Shown here: positions 32,670 through 41,868 of the stretch, piece by piece
How the letters are laid out: every line of letters starts with the position of its first letter
How positions within the stretch are numbered: the stretch's first letter is position 1
Assembly (NCBI GenBank): GCA_947490345.1
Contig: CANLGL010000048.1
Coordinates: 1-43,149 of the forward strand
DNA from: Deltaproteobacteria bacterium
Lineage (GTDB): Bacteria > Myxococcota_A > UBA796 > SXON01
Reading direction: 5' to 3'
DNA: 43,149 nucleotides
Position numbers and translations under genes: made by a program
The notes under the pieces: model-generated
Databases searched by the model: none
Told to the model about the DNA's origin: nothing
What the model saw: the letters and a program-made list of their open reading frames with translations, nothing else

Positions 32670-33988
32670 ACTCGGTACGCACCGGGAGGTTCCGTGCACC
32701 CACGAGCAGGTCGGGGAACCCATCTGCGTCCGTGTCGCCGGCCGGGGCCAGCGCCCATCCCGCCTCGGCCGACGGCTCCCCAACCAGCGTCGCATCGGCG
32801 GCGGAGACCCGGATCCGAGCGCGAGATCGTCGCGACCATCCGCGTCGAGATCGGCGGCGACCATCGGACTCCCAAGGCCGTAGTTGCCGACGGACGGCAA
32901 CACGGTCGCCACCGGCAGACCGTCCGCCCCAGCGCCGACGTATACGTACACCGCCCCGTAAAGCCCTTCCTGAACCGGGTCCCGGCGCGATCCCACCAAC
33001 ACGTCGGCGTACCCGTCCCCATCCACGTCGCCGGCCGCGACTCCGGTTCCGAAGTACCCGCCGTTGTAGGCCCCGATGAGCACCTCGTCCGCGGAGGCCA
33101 GCACGCGGCTTTCGGTCAGGGGTCCCAGCATGACGTAGGCTGCGCCGCCGATTCCCGCCTCTTGGACACCCACAAGGAGGTCGACGACGCCGTCGCCGTC
33201 GAAATCTCCTCCTGCCACCGCCTCTCCGGCCCGATCGCCCTGCGTGGTCCCGCTCAACCGCGCGGATCCGAGGTCCAGGATGTCGCCACCCTCCAGCGAG
33301 CCCGGCACCACCCACACCAGGCCCGCGCCGTTGTAGGGGTCGCAGAGGACGAGGTCGCCCAACCCGTCTCCGGTCGTGTCACCGGGGAGGAGGAACGCAG
33401 TCAGCGACCGCACCGGAGCGAACGTTATCGTTGCGGTCGGGGCGTTGATGTCGGCGCTGGCCCCGATCGGCCCCTCGAACACCAGCAGCTCCCCGGTGTA
33501 GTCGCCGGAAGTGTCCACGGCGCCGACGACGAGGCTCGGAGCCCCTGCCAGATCTCCGCCCGCGAGTGGGCCAACCAGGACGTGAGTCGCAATGCCCACC
33601 AGCAGCGGCGTCCGCGCGTCGAGCGGCTCTTCGCCAGCGATGGGGCCGCGAAGAAGCCACAGACTGGGCACGTCGGTCGACGAGCCCTGGAGCGCAGCCA
33701 GGTCGGCGTACCCATCTCCGTCGACATCTCCGACCCCTCCCACGGATCCAACGATCCTCGCGTCCGCGTTTCTGAGATCCACCGTGCCCGCGGGGCCACA
33801 GCCCGCGGCCATGCCGTCGCAGTCGTCATCCACCTCGTTCGCACAGACTTCCGTCGCTCCCGGATGCACGGCGGGATCATCATCGGCGCAGTCCATGGGC
33901 ACGATGACCCCGTCACCATCGGCGTCGGAGGGCGTGGTGGTGACGGAGCACCCCAAGAGAAGGAGGGCAGCAGTTATATCGGCAGCAT
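32626..33988 (-). CDS. FG-GAP repeat (integrin-alpha-like) lipoprotein, frame disrupted
   Basis: After a lipobox (LLLLGC) comes a MopE-type motif, DADGDGVIVPMDCADDD...EVCANEVDDDCDG, then about seven FG-GAP blades with repeated DxDGDGxxD calcium loops (GDVDGDGYADL, GDFDGDGVVDL, GDVDGDGYADV and others), forming a beta-propeller about 450 aa in total. Two breaks are visible. Near 33978-33982 a missing base separates ATG 33988 (MLPI) from TAALLLLGC; near 32808-32816 the propeller continues in another frame (RVSAADATLVGEPS) to the natural stop at 32626. The role is probably surface adhesion or carbohydrate/protein binding. It overlaps the convergent peptidase gene by 44 bp. Confidence 0.65.
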
Positions 33989-34340
33989 GGCCCTCCTCGT
34001 CTATGGCATTCCCTCCTGCGGCACCGTGAAAAAGGCCCGCGCGGCGCTGGACGGCGCACGCCGGCCCCACACCTTCGTTGATTTCAGGGACAAGCCGCCC
34101 TCCCGCACCCAGGTGGACGCGTGGGTGGCGAAGTTCGGCGCTCGGGCAATGCGCAATACGTCCGGTGGAAGTTACCGCGCGCTCGGCCCGGAGAAGGAGT
34201 CGTGGAGCGATGCGCAGTGGGCGGATGCGTTTGCCGCCGATCCGATGCTCATCAAGCGGCCGATCGTCGAGCGCGATGGCAAGCCGACGATCGTGGGCTG
34301 GAACCTCGATGCGGACGAGATCAAAGCGCGCTTGGGCTGA
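33987..34340 (+). CDS. ArsC/Spx-family thioredoxin-fold protein, YffB-like
   Basis: The 117-aa product begins VYGIPSCGTVKKARAALD, where the Cys of the CxTxK signature is residue 10, and ends with the typical LIKRPIVERDGKPTIVGWN. This matches the YffB branch of ArsC-like proteins, which have glutathione-dependent reductase or unknown activity; a true arsenate reductase is less likely because no ars genes are near. TATATC lies six bases before ATG 33987. Its start codon overlaps that of the divergent FG-GAP gene. Confidence 0.8.
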   Translation: MALLVYGIPSCGTVKKARAALDGARRPHTFVDFRDKPPSRTQVDAWVAKFGARAMRNTSGGSYRALGPEKESWSDAQWADAFAADPMLIKRPIVERDGKPTIVGWNLDADEIKARLG

Positions 34341-35142
34341 GGCCGGCGACCAGGAGCCGATGCAGCCCATCCGGGTCATCGACGTGCACCCAGTGGCCAG
34401 CGTCCGGCAGCACGTGCAGGTGGAGGAGGGGCAGGCGAAACCTGGCCAACTCTGCGTCGTCCCACCGCTCGGAGTGGCCCGCCCGCACGACGTCCACGCG
34501 GGTCTGACGTCGGGGATCCTCCAGCCAGGGCCAGGCATCGACATCGGCGTAATCGCGCAACATCGCCTCGATGCCGTCCAGGTCAAACCGCCAAACGAAC
34601 CCGCCGTCGCCGGGACGGAGGTTGGTCGTCATCCACTGGCCCATCATCGTGCTGAAGCCCTGCTCGGTGAGCAAGGAAACGATGCTGTCGCGACGTTGAA
34701 GCGGCAGGGTCACGCCCCGGAGCGCCGCCACCACGCGGACGACGTCGGACTGGAGCGCGAGGGGAAGGTTGGGCCTGCCCGGCGGCACATCCAGGGCCCA
34801 GATGCGCTCAGCCGGCGAGTGGAGCTGGCGCGAAGCCCCCCACGCCAGGGCCACCTTGCCGCCAAAGCTGTGGCCGATGGCGCTCCGGATGTCCAGCCCC
34901 AATGAGGCGGCCAGCACGTCAAGATCGGCGGCACAGGCGGCGACGGTGTGCAGCGGGGCTTCGTCGTGGCTGTCCCCGTGGTTTCGGAGGTCGGGGAGGA
35001 CGAAACCCCACTCTGGCAGGTCCGCGACCAGTCGGCGTGCCACCAGCCGCAGGTTCTGCCCGGAGCCAAGGATGCCGTGAAGCAGCCAGCACCAGTGTTT
35101 CGGAGTGGCGCCGGGCGCGGTCTGGACGGTGTGGCGGAGCAT
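34321..35142 (-). CDS. Alpha/beta hydrolase, YbfF-like esterase
   Basis: The 273-aa protein has the oxyanion segment LLHGILGSGQNLR near residue 22, PDLRNHGDS, the nucleophile elbow GHSFGGKVAL, and the C-terminal histidine in DAGHWVHVDDP. These are the hallmarks of YbfF/abhydrolase-6 esterases acting on short acyl-CoA or acyl esters. ATG 35142 starts the homologous region; the longer open frame upstream is antisense to the next gene. The last 20 bases overlap the convergent ArsC-like gene. Confidence 0.82.
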   Translation of the reverse strand: MLRHTVQTAPGATPKHWCWLLHGILGSGQNLRLVARRLVADLPEWGFVLPDLRNHGDSHDEAPLHTVAACAADLDVLAASLGLDIRSAIGHSFGGKVALAWGASRQLHSPAERIWALDVPPGRPNLPLALQSDVVRVVAALRGVTLPLQRRDSIVSLLTEQGFSTMMGQWMTTNLRPGDGGFVWRFDLDGIEAMLRDYADVDAWPWLEDPRRQTRVDVVRAGHSERWDDAELARFRLPLLHLHVLPDAGHWVHVDDPDGLHRLLVAGLSPSAL

Positions 35143-35208
35143 GGGGCGAGGTAGCACGCCCGGCTCTGCTGACAAACTGGGACCGACTGTAAGGCACCCA
35201 CGCCGCGC

Positions 35209-35214
35209 TACGTT
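35209..35214 (+). promoter_or_regulatory. Probable -10 element, GCGCTACGTT
   Basis: TACGTT lies nine bases before ATG 35224 and closely resembles the sequence at 10441-10457. No Shine-Dalgarno site fits, suggesting a leaderless transcript for the paralogue pair downstream. Confidence 0.4.
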
Positions 35215-35223
35215 GTCGGGGCG

Positions 35224-38200
35224 ATGGTGCTCATCCCTCTGTTGATTTCGCTCGTCGCCGGCCCGGCTCTCGCAGAGAGTCCGTGGGGCCCCGCCCCGGC
35301 CCCGATCGGCTGGGCGGCGTCCGATGCGGTGTGGCGGCTCCACATCCGTGACGGCGAGGCGGTACGGGTCGAGGCGGCCTACACCCTGCGGAGCTCGGAT
35401 GCTCGCGGCGAGGTGCTCCGTCTGGTGGGCCCAGAGCTGCTCATCACCAGCGTGAACGGCCCCGTGCTTGCGACGTCCGACGGCCTGGAGTTGGCGCTGC
35501 GCCCAGAAGCGCGCCTGGTGACGCAGTCCTTCGAAGGCCTCTACGCGGGCGACGACGGCGCGTTGGAGCTCGGCATCCTCCCCGCAACGCGCACCCGCGT
35601 GGTGATCGATGCGCCAGGCCTCGATGTCACCGTCAACGGCGCAATCGACGGGTGGCTGACCCCGACCGAGCGGCTCAGCGTGAGCTGGCGCCCGCACGTC
35701 GAGGGCGAGGTCATCCAACAGGGACTCCTGGCCCAGGGCGAGGCGGCGACCGTGTTTCGCGGCGATAGCGGTGGACTTCTCGTCGAGGGTGTGCTTCGTT
35801 GGCGCGTGATTCGTGGCGAGGCAAAGCGGCTGACCATCGACGTCGCCGGCCTGGACGAGCTGGAGATCGCCGGCACGGGGGTGGCAAAGTGGCGGAAGGA
35901 GGGGGCGCAGGTGGTGATCGAGCCCAAGGCGCCGGTCACCGGCTTGTTCGCCGTGACGATCAAGGGGCGAGTGCGGTTGGGCAAGGGCGAATCGACGGTG
36001 CCGTCGCCGGCTCCGGCGGGTGTGCAGCGTGTCGATCGCTACGTCACTATGGCCCGATCAGACGAGGGCGAGCTGATTCCGATCGCGATGCCCTCCAGTG
36101 TGCCGATGGTCGAGTTGCCTGCCTGGGCCAAAAACCTCGGCGACGGCGTGCCCCTGGCGGCGTGGCATGGTCCGCAGCCGCTCCGCGTGCTCGCGGCCGG
36201 CGGCGACAACCTCCAGGGGCCCGACACCGTCGTGACCCAGGCGCGCTACACCCTGGCGGCGGCCCAAGAGGGGCGCCTGGCGCTGCGGATGAACCTGCGC
36301 GTGCGCAACGAACGCCGGCAGTACCTCCACGTCAAGCCCGCCCCCGGATGGCGCCCGATCGTGGTGCGGGTCGGAAACCAGCCTGTCAGCGGGCTCACGG
36401 ACGGCGCGGGGGGCCTCTACATCCCTTTAGAGAAGTCGATCGAGACCGCGAAGGGGCTCCTCAGCTTCCCGGTGGATGTGGAGTGGATCGGCGTCGATCA
36501 GGAGCTCTGGGAGCGCCGCGGCGAGATGGAGCTGACGCTGCCGAGCGTCGATGCGCCAGTCCAGGCGGCCCGGTGGGAGGTTCACCTGCCGCGCGGCTTC
36601 CGGGCGCTGCGCACGCCCACCCGGGGCAGCGGCACCATGCTCGTGGGCGACCTGCGGCAGCGCGAGACCGTCGCCGACCAGAGCGTCGAAGCCGAGGCGG
36701 ACCGTCGTAAGCAGGAGGTCGTCTCCTCGGCGCTTCAGAACGCGGTGAGCGCCTACAAGGACAACGACTGGGGCACGGCGCAGCGCTGGCTCGACGAGGC
36801 CAAGAGCGTCGATGCCGCGAATGAGGACGCCACCCTTCTGCAAGACAACCTCGACGTCCTGGAAGGGCGGAGCACCAAGAACGACATGGGCTCGCGACGG
36901 GTGAAGGACATGGCCCGCGCCAAGGCATCGGGCCTCGAAGAGCAGCAGAAGGAAGTGACCAAGAGCGCCGATTATCTCTATCGATCCGGCGACCTCGACG
37001 CGGCGGAAAAGGCCTTCGAGCAGTCGATCCAGGTCGCCAACGAGCTCAAGAAGACCGAGCAAGTCGAAAATGCCGAACAGAGCTCCAACATCAGCGTCGC
37101 CACCCGAAAACTCGCCGAGATTCGCAGCGAGAAGATGAAGCGCCATGAGGCCGACAAACCGTCCTCCCATGCCAGCACTTCGTTCGAGTTCGAGGGCGAC
37201 GCAATCGAGGGCGGCCTCATCGGGGGAGAGCTGGGCGGTTCGCTGGGCGGCGTGGCGGGCGGCAGCAGCGCCGGTTCGGTTGGCTACGGGGCGATGGGCA
37301 CGACGACCATCGGCGACCCGGGCGACGTGGGTGCCGCGGTCGCCGACGGCGAGGAGGTCGGACTGGGCATGAAGGGCGAAGGCCAGGGCGGCGGTGGGTA
37401 CGGCAGTGGCTACGGCGCCTCGGCGAACGAGAACACCTGGGTGGAAGACGGTGACGGCGTAGTGGACACGCCCGACTCCGGGGTCGATGCGGAGGCCTAC
37501 CCCTTGGAGGCGCCGCCGGCCGCCGAGCCCGCGCCCACGCCGGAGGTGCTCGCCCGTGTCACCGCGGGCCGCTCCTACCAGAGTGCCGTCGCGACCGGGG
37601 CGCCGGCGAAGAAGAGCAAGCCGCTCTTCGGGATGGGAAAGACGGCCGCCCCCGAAGAGGAGGAGTCCGAAGCGTACTCCGAGTCGCAGTATTCTCGGCG
37701 CGCCGACAAGGACGAAGAGAAGATGGTCGTCGAGAAGAAGCCGGCCCAGAAGGCCGCGCCGAAGCCAGCGCCGGCGCGCTCGCCGGCGACCGTCACGACC
37801 ACGACTGCCTCCGGACGCGGCGCCGCCGGTCCCGCCCCGGTGATGGCGCCCGCCCCCTCCGCTGCACCGCCTCCGGCGCCCCCTCCGCCGCCCCGCGGCC
37901 CGATGGGAGGGTGGGCGGAGCGCGCACCGGCCGAGCCGAACACCATCACCCCCGCGGACCTACAAGTGCGCGACAAGAGCCAGCTCGAGACGCTCGGTTA
38001 CCTCGACGCCAACGTGCAGGACGACGATTCCGGTCGCGATCAGAACCGCGCGCCGGGCGGGACCGAACCCGCCGACGCGCTCGTGCCCGAGGTTGAGGAC
38101 GGCAAGCTCCTCCCCGACGGCGACGGCACCTTGGGTCCACGGGGCAATCGAGCGCGCCCGCTCCCCGAGCGCCGCGCCGCGCTCGTGGCCAGCGCCTCCC

Positions 38201-38322
38201 CGATGGCCCTCGCCATGCCCCTTGACGGCCCCACCCTCACCACCGACCAGGCGCTGTTGCCGGCCGGCGAGTTCCCCACCTTCCAGTTCCATTACCGCCA
38301 GACATCTCCGGAGAAACCATGA
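35224..38322 (+). CDS. Secreted 1032-aa protein, first of a paralogous pair
   Basis: A signal peptide (cleavage near PALA|ES, residue 18) precedes a beta-rich region of about 400 residues. A module at residues about 355-460 contains RVRNERRQYLHVKPAPGW and RRGEMELTLPSVDAP. Then come a TPR-like helical stretch (about 495-560), a coiled-coil, a Gly-rich block (about 660-745) and a Pro/Ala-rich, disordered C-terminal part, ending with a short aromatic strand (FPTFQFHYRQ). The protein is likely periplasmic or outer-membrane associated. The downstream gene, which starts within its stop (ATGA), encodes a paralogous module, so the two probably work as a pair. Function unknown. Confidence 0.78.
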   Translation: MVLIPLLISLVAGPALAESPWGPAPAPIGWAASDAVWRLHIRDGEAVRVEAAYTLRSSDARGEVLRLVGPELLITSVNGPVLATSDGLELALRPEARLVTQSFEGLYAGDDGALELGILPATRTRVVIDAPGLDVTVNGAIDGWLTPTERLSVSWRPHVEGEVIQQGLLAQGEAATVFRGDSGGLLVEGVLRWRVIRGEAKRLTIDVAGLDELEIAGTGVAKWRKEGAQVVIEPKAPVTGLFAVTIKGRVRLGKGESTVPSPAPAGVQRVDRYVTMARSDEGELIPIAMPSSVPMVELPAWAKNLGDGVPLAAWHGPQPLRVLAAGGDNLQGPDTVVTQARYTLAAAQEGRLALRMNLRVRNERRQYLHVKPAPGWRPIVVRVGNQPVSGLTDGAGGLYIPLEKSIETAKGLLSFPVDVEWIGVDQELWERRGEMELTLPSVDAPVQAARWEVHLPRGFRALRTPTRGSGTMLVGDLRQRETVADQSVEAEADRRKQEVVSSALQNAVSAYKDNDWGTAQRWLDEAKSVDAANEDATLLQDNLDVLEGRSTKNDMGSRRVKDMARAKASGLEEQQKEVTKSADYLYRSGDLDAAEKAFEQSIQVANELKKTEQVENAEQSSNISVATRKLAEIRSEKMKRHEADKPSSHASTSFEFEGDAIEGGLIGGELGGSLGGVAGGSSAGSVGYGAMGTTTIGDPGDVGAAVADGEEVGLGMKGEGQGGGGYGSGYGASANENTWVEDGDGVVDTPDSGVDAEAYPLEAPPAAEPAPTPEVLARVTAGRSYQSAVATGAPAKKSKPLFGMGKTAAPEEEESEAYSESQYSRRADKDEEKMVVEKKPAQKAAPKPAPARSPATVTTTTASGRGAAGPAPVMAPAPSAAPPPAPPPPPRGPMGGWAERAPAEPNTITPADLQVRDKSQLETLGYLDANVQDDDSGRDQNRAPGGTEPADALVPEVEDGKLLPDGDGTLGPRGNRARPLPERRAALVASASPMALAMPLDGPTLTTDQALLPAGEFPTFQFHYRQTSPEKP

Positions 38323-40148
38323 CCCTGGTCCTCTTCCTCTCGATGGCCTTCGCCGCCCCCTTCAACTCCGGTGCCGGCAAGGTGGAGCTGCCTTGGAACG
38401 ACTTCAACACGCTCTACAGCAAGTACGTTCTCGACCAACAGCCCAAGGTCGTCAGCCCGCGCGACTGGACGCTCGATCGCGCCGTCTTCACCGGGTCAGT
38501 CGTCGGCCAAGGCGAGGACGCCTACGCGGTCGTCAAGCTCAACCTCCGCGGCGTGGTCCACAAGAAGGAGGGTTGGACCACGGTTCCGCTGTTGGGCGCC
38601 TCCACCGCGCTTCGTTCGGCGACCCTGGGCGGCAAGGACGCCGCGCTTTTCGTCCAGAGCGGCTACTACACGCTCATTACCGACAAACCTGGCAACTTCG
38701 AGGCCAACCTCGAGTTCGTCGTGAAGCTCTTCACCGGTGACGGCGAGACTGGCTTCACCCTGCCCCTGCCGTCGGCGGGCGCCACGGTCGTCGGGCTCTC
38801 CGTTCAGAGCGCCGACGAGCTCGAGTTCTCCGTGCCCGGCGCGCAAGGCCTCAACGCCACGAGCGTGGGCAACGAACGGCGCGTCGAGGCCTACGTTCCA
38901 GCGATGTCCAGTCTCACGGTCAGCTGGGCGCGCAAGGTCAAGGACCAGACCGAGGCGGAGGCCAAGCGGGAAGCCCGTGTCTACGCAGAAACACGTACCC
39001 TGGTCGGGGTCAGCGAGGGCGTGCTCACCTGCAAGGCCGACATCGACTACACCGTGCTCCACAACAAGATCGACAAGTTCCACGTCGACCTTCCCCCCGA
39101 GGTCACGGTGCTTGACGTGCGGGGCAACGGCATCCGCAACTGGACGCAGTCCAAGACCGGCGGCATCGACGTCGAGCTGAACTATGGCGCCGAGGGCCTG
39201 TACCGCCTGGGCATCGACTACGAGCGCGCCCTGGTCAGCGGCGCCGACATCCCGCTGGTCCGTCTGAGCGGCGTCACCCGCGAGACCGACTACGTCGGCG
39301 TGGATGCTCGCAGCGCGGTCGAGCTGGTCGCCAAGGGCGCTACCGGAGCCGTTCCCATCGACGTCCGCGAGCTGCCGGCCGCCATCACCGGCGCCACCGA
39401 CTTCCCAGTGCTTCTCGCCTACCGGGCGCGCGGCGGGGACGTGAAGATTCCGCTCGAGGTCAAGCAGCACCCCGATATGGACATGCTGGTGACGCTGGTC
39501 GACACCACCTCGGCCGAGACCCTGGTCACCGAAGACGGCCGCCGCATGACCCGCGTTCGCTACGGCGTCCGCAACAACCGCAAGCAGTTCCTCAAGGTGT
39601 CCATCCCCGACGGCGCCGAGGTCTGGAGCGCGTCGGTGGCCGGCCGCGGCGTGAAGGTCGCGCGGGGCGAAAAGGGCGGCGTGTTGGTGCCGCTGGTGCG
39701 CAGCGATGCGTCCGGCGGAGCCCTGTCCGCCTTCCTCGTAGAGCTTGTCTATGTGGAAGGCGGCGGCGAGCTGGCCAAGGGCCGCGGGGAGATGAAGGTC
39801 GAGCTCCCGCGCGTCGACGCGCCCACCAGCGTGTTGCAGTGGACGGTCTACCTGCCCTCGACCGCGACGATCCTGCCCCGCACCTCTGAAGGCACCGTCC
39901 GTCGGGTCGATTGGTTCTCGGCCGCTCCGGTGCTTCCGGCCGAGGCCGTCGTCTCCCAGAACGCTCGTCAGGCCGTAAACGCCGAGGTCCAAAACCAGGG
40001 CGAAACCGGCGCCCTGGGCCAGGGGGTCGAGCCCGTCGAGGTCCAGCTCCCGCTCACCGGAAACGCCTACTTCTTCGAGAAGACACTCGTGCTGGACGAA
40101 CAGCTGTGGGTCGGCTTCGACTACCGGCACAAGGTGAAGGTGCGCTGA
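38319..40148 (+). CDS. Secreted 609-aa protein, second of the paralogous pair
   Basis: A short signal (cleaved near AFAA, residue 13) precedes beta-rich sequence throughout, with repeated strands of about eight residues. The segment RVRYGVRNNRKQFLKVSIP (about residue 410) followed by RGEMKVELPRVDAP matches the upstream protein's RVRNERRQYLHV...RGEMELTLPSVDAP, including the LPxVDAPxxxxxWxVxLP ending. The last residues WVGFDYRHKVKVR also resemble a terminal aromatic strand. ATGA overlap with the upstream stop implies equal expression. Likely a periplasmic or outer-membrane partner of the 1032-aa protein. Confidence 0.78.
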   Translation: MTLVLFLSMAFAAPFNSGAGKVELPWNDFNTLYSKYVLDQQPKVVSPRDWTLDRAVFTGSVVGQGEDAYAVVKLNLRGVVHKKEGWTTVPLLGASTALRSATLGGKDAALFVQSGYYTLITDKPGNFEANLEFVVKLFTGDGETGFTLPLPSAGATVVGLSVQSADELEFSVPGAQGLNATSVGNERRVEAYVPAMSSLTVSWARKVKDQTEAEAKREARVYAETRTLVGVSEGVLTCKADIDYTVLHNKIDKFHVDLPPEVTVLDVRGNGIRNWTQSKTGGIDVELNYGAEGLYRLGIDYERALVSGADIPLVRLSGVTRETDYVGVDARSAVELVAKGATGAVPIDVRELPAAITGATDFPVLLAYRARGGDVKIPLEVKQHPDMDMLVTLVDTTSAETLVTEDGRRMTRVRYGVRNNRKQFLKVSIPDGAEVWSASVAGRGVKVARGEKGGVLVPLVRSDASGGALSAFLVELVYVEGGGELAKGRGEMKVELPRVDAPTSVLQWTVYLPSTATILPRTSEGTVRRVDWFSAAPVLPAEAVVSQNARQAVNAEVQNQGETGALGQGVEPVEVQLPLTGNAYFFEKTLVLDEQLWVGFDYRHKVKVR

Positions 40149-40180
40149 GGCGGCCGCCCCGTCGGGGCGCCGGTTCTTCG

Positions 40181-41596
40181 CTAAGGGCCCGGGGCCCTTC
40201 GCTCAGCACCTGCCGCGGGGCCCCGGCGCCGGCGCAACAACGCGCCCAGCGACAGGGTCAGCACCGGCGCGAGCAAGCTGGCAGCGCAGCAGCCGCTCGA
40301 TGGCGCTTCCCCGTCGTCGACTTCGACCGCGTCCTCGACATCGTCGCGGTCCGGCGGGTCGTAGTCGGGCTCCGGGCACCCTTCCGCATCCGGCGAGATG
40401 TCACCGCCGCACTGCGGAAAGTAGGCGTCCATCGACTCCGCAGGCGCGATGTAGTCCTGCTGCCAGTAGTCGTTGACGCCGCTGGGGTAGAGCACGAGGT
40501 CCTGGTCGATCTCGGCCGCGACGCCACGCAGGTGCAGGCGCGACAACGTCGCGTTCTCGATGCCGAGGCCGAAGCCCAGACCGGCCAAGACGCTGCTCTG
40601 AATGGTGCCACTCGGCGGAAGCGGGTCGCACGCGCCCTGCATGGACAAGAACTCCAACGCCCAGCCGGCCCGCCCTCCGCGGTCGGCGGCGGCGTAGCTG
40701 GCGGTGAAAAGTGCGTCGTAGCCGGCCCCGAGCTCGTCCCCGAGCAGGCAGTCGGTCTCCACCTCGAACTGCGGGTAGTTCGCGATGGCCAGCGCGCCGG
40801 CCGCGGTCGGAGAGATGCCGTAGACGACGATGTCTTGTTCGCCAACCGACGCTGTCGCGCCCAGGCGGATGGGCAAGACCAGGTCGGTGCCGTCATAGCG
40901 CACCTGGATTGGACTGAGCCACGGGCGTTCGGCGCTCACCTCGTCGAGGGCCACCCGCGCCACGAGGAACCTGGCGCCGCCCGAGACGGCCTCCGCGACC
41001 ACGGACTCGGCCCCGTCGGGCAGGGAAAACCCGTTGTTGTCCAACCAGTGCTGTAGCCCCGCGATGCCGGCAGCGTCGACGAGATCGAGCTCATACTCGC
41101 CCGCGGTGAAGTGCTCGCTGGTCGTGCCCTCCGCGAAGAGGCTGGTGCTCAGGCCGCCGCCGGCCTCACTTCCGGAGCTACCCGCATCCGAGGTGTCCGA
41201 CATCCCGGGGCTCGTGCCCCCGCCGCCACAGCCACTCGATCCCTCGACACCCTGGTCGCTCCAGCCGCCCGTCTCTCCGGGAATCCAGATGACGTCGGCG
41301 CACGAGTAGGCGACGAGGCGCGGTGCACTGTAGACGTCGAGCACATCGAGCGCGGTCCGGTCGGTGACCGTGATGTCCACCGCGGTGGTGCCGCCGGGAA
41401 CGGGGATGATCAGTCCGAAGCTCGCCGCATCGCCGTCGTAGTCGTTGGCGAGCGTCAGCACGGTCTGGCTGCCATCGGTCGCGACCACGACCTGACTCGC
41501 TTTGTTGTGGACCGTGGCGCCGTCGGTGCCCACGTAGGTTCCGCAGAAGGCGTGACTTGAAGGCAGAAGCGCGAGGGCGAGCAAAAATGCGAACAT
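40181..41596 (-). CDS. DUF2330 protein with MYXO-CTERM-like tail
   Basis: The 471-aa protein has a signal peptide ending SSHA, then FCGTYVGTDGATVHNKASQ and VLTLANDYDGDAASFGLIIPVPGG, typical of DUF2330. A Gly/Ser-rich linker with GCGGGG follows near residue 110. The end, SGCCAASLLAPVLTLSLGA followed by LRRRRG, is Cys-Cys + hydrophobic helix + Arg run, as in MYXO-CTERM surface-sorted proteins. GGAG lies seven bases before ATG 41596. The family's function is unknown; it is surface-located by inference. Confidence 0.82.
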   Translation of the reverse strand: MFAFLLALALLPSSHAFCGTYVGTDGATVHNKASQVVVATDGSQTVLTLANDYDGDAASFGLIIPVPGGTTAVDITVTDRTALDVLDVYSAPRLVAYSCADVIWIPGETGGWSDQGVEGSSGCGGGGTSPGMSDTSDAGSSGSEAGGGLSTSLFAEGTTSEHFTAGEYELDLVDAAGIAGLQHWLDNNGFSLPDGAESVVAEAVSGGARFLVARVALDEVSAERPWLSPIQVRYDGTDLVLPIRLGATASVGEQDIVVYGISPTAAGALAIANYPQFEVETDCLLGDELGAGYDALFTASYAAADRGGRAGWALEFLSMQGACDPLPPSGTIQSSVLAGLGFGLGIENATLSRLHLRGVAAEIDQDLVLYPSGVNDYWQQDYIAPAESMDAYFPQCGGDISPDAEGCPEPDYDPPDRDDVEDAVEVDDGEAPSSGCCAASLLAPVLTLSLGALLRRRRGPAAGAERRAPGP

Positions 41597-41630
41597 GGCA
41601 GCTCCGGGGGAGTTGCTCTGACCTGCGGCG

Positions 41631-41636
41631 ACTGTA
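41631..41636 (-). promoter_or_regulatory. Candidate -10 element, GCTACAGT, for the DUF2330 gene
   Basis: On the minus strand GTGCTACAGTCG resembles the other GCTACnnT elements in the window. It lies 34 bases before the ATG at 41596, and a GGAG site is present, so this gene would have a normal leader. Confidence 0.3.
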
Positions 41637-41664
41637 GCACGGGCGCGCCGCGCTCGCGGCCACC

Positions 41665-41868
41665 CTACCCCCTCCCCAACCCCGCCAGGAAGCGCGCGCG
41701 GTCGTCGCCGCCATGGTCGTCGCTGCCTCCAGAAGCCGGCGTGTCGATCGCGACGAGCAGCTCCGTGGCCTCGGCGCGTGCGGACGCACCGCCGAGCGCG
41801 GCTGCCGCTGAAAAACGCGCCCGCGCCAACTCCCGCGATCCGGCGGCCCAGCTCCGCGCTCGCTGCGG
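41665..41868 (-). pseudogene. Possible 3' remnant of a minus-strand gene
   Basis: On the minus strand the frame ending at TAG 41665-41667 reads RELARARFSAAAALGGASA, then ATELLVAIDTPASGGSDDHG and RARFLAGLGRG, which looks like a helical protein C-terminus. No start codon gives a full-length gene; upstream it runs into DNA that clearly codes on the other strand from about 41870. It is therefore a truncated end, upstream of and in the same direction as the DUF2330 gene. A chance open frame is possible. Confidence 0.35.
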
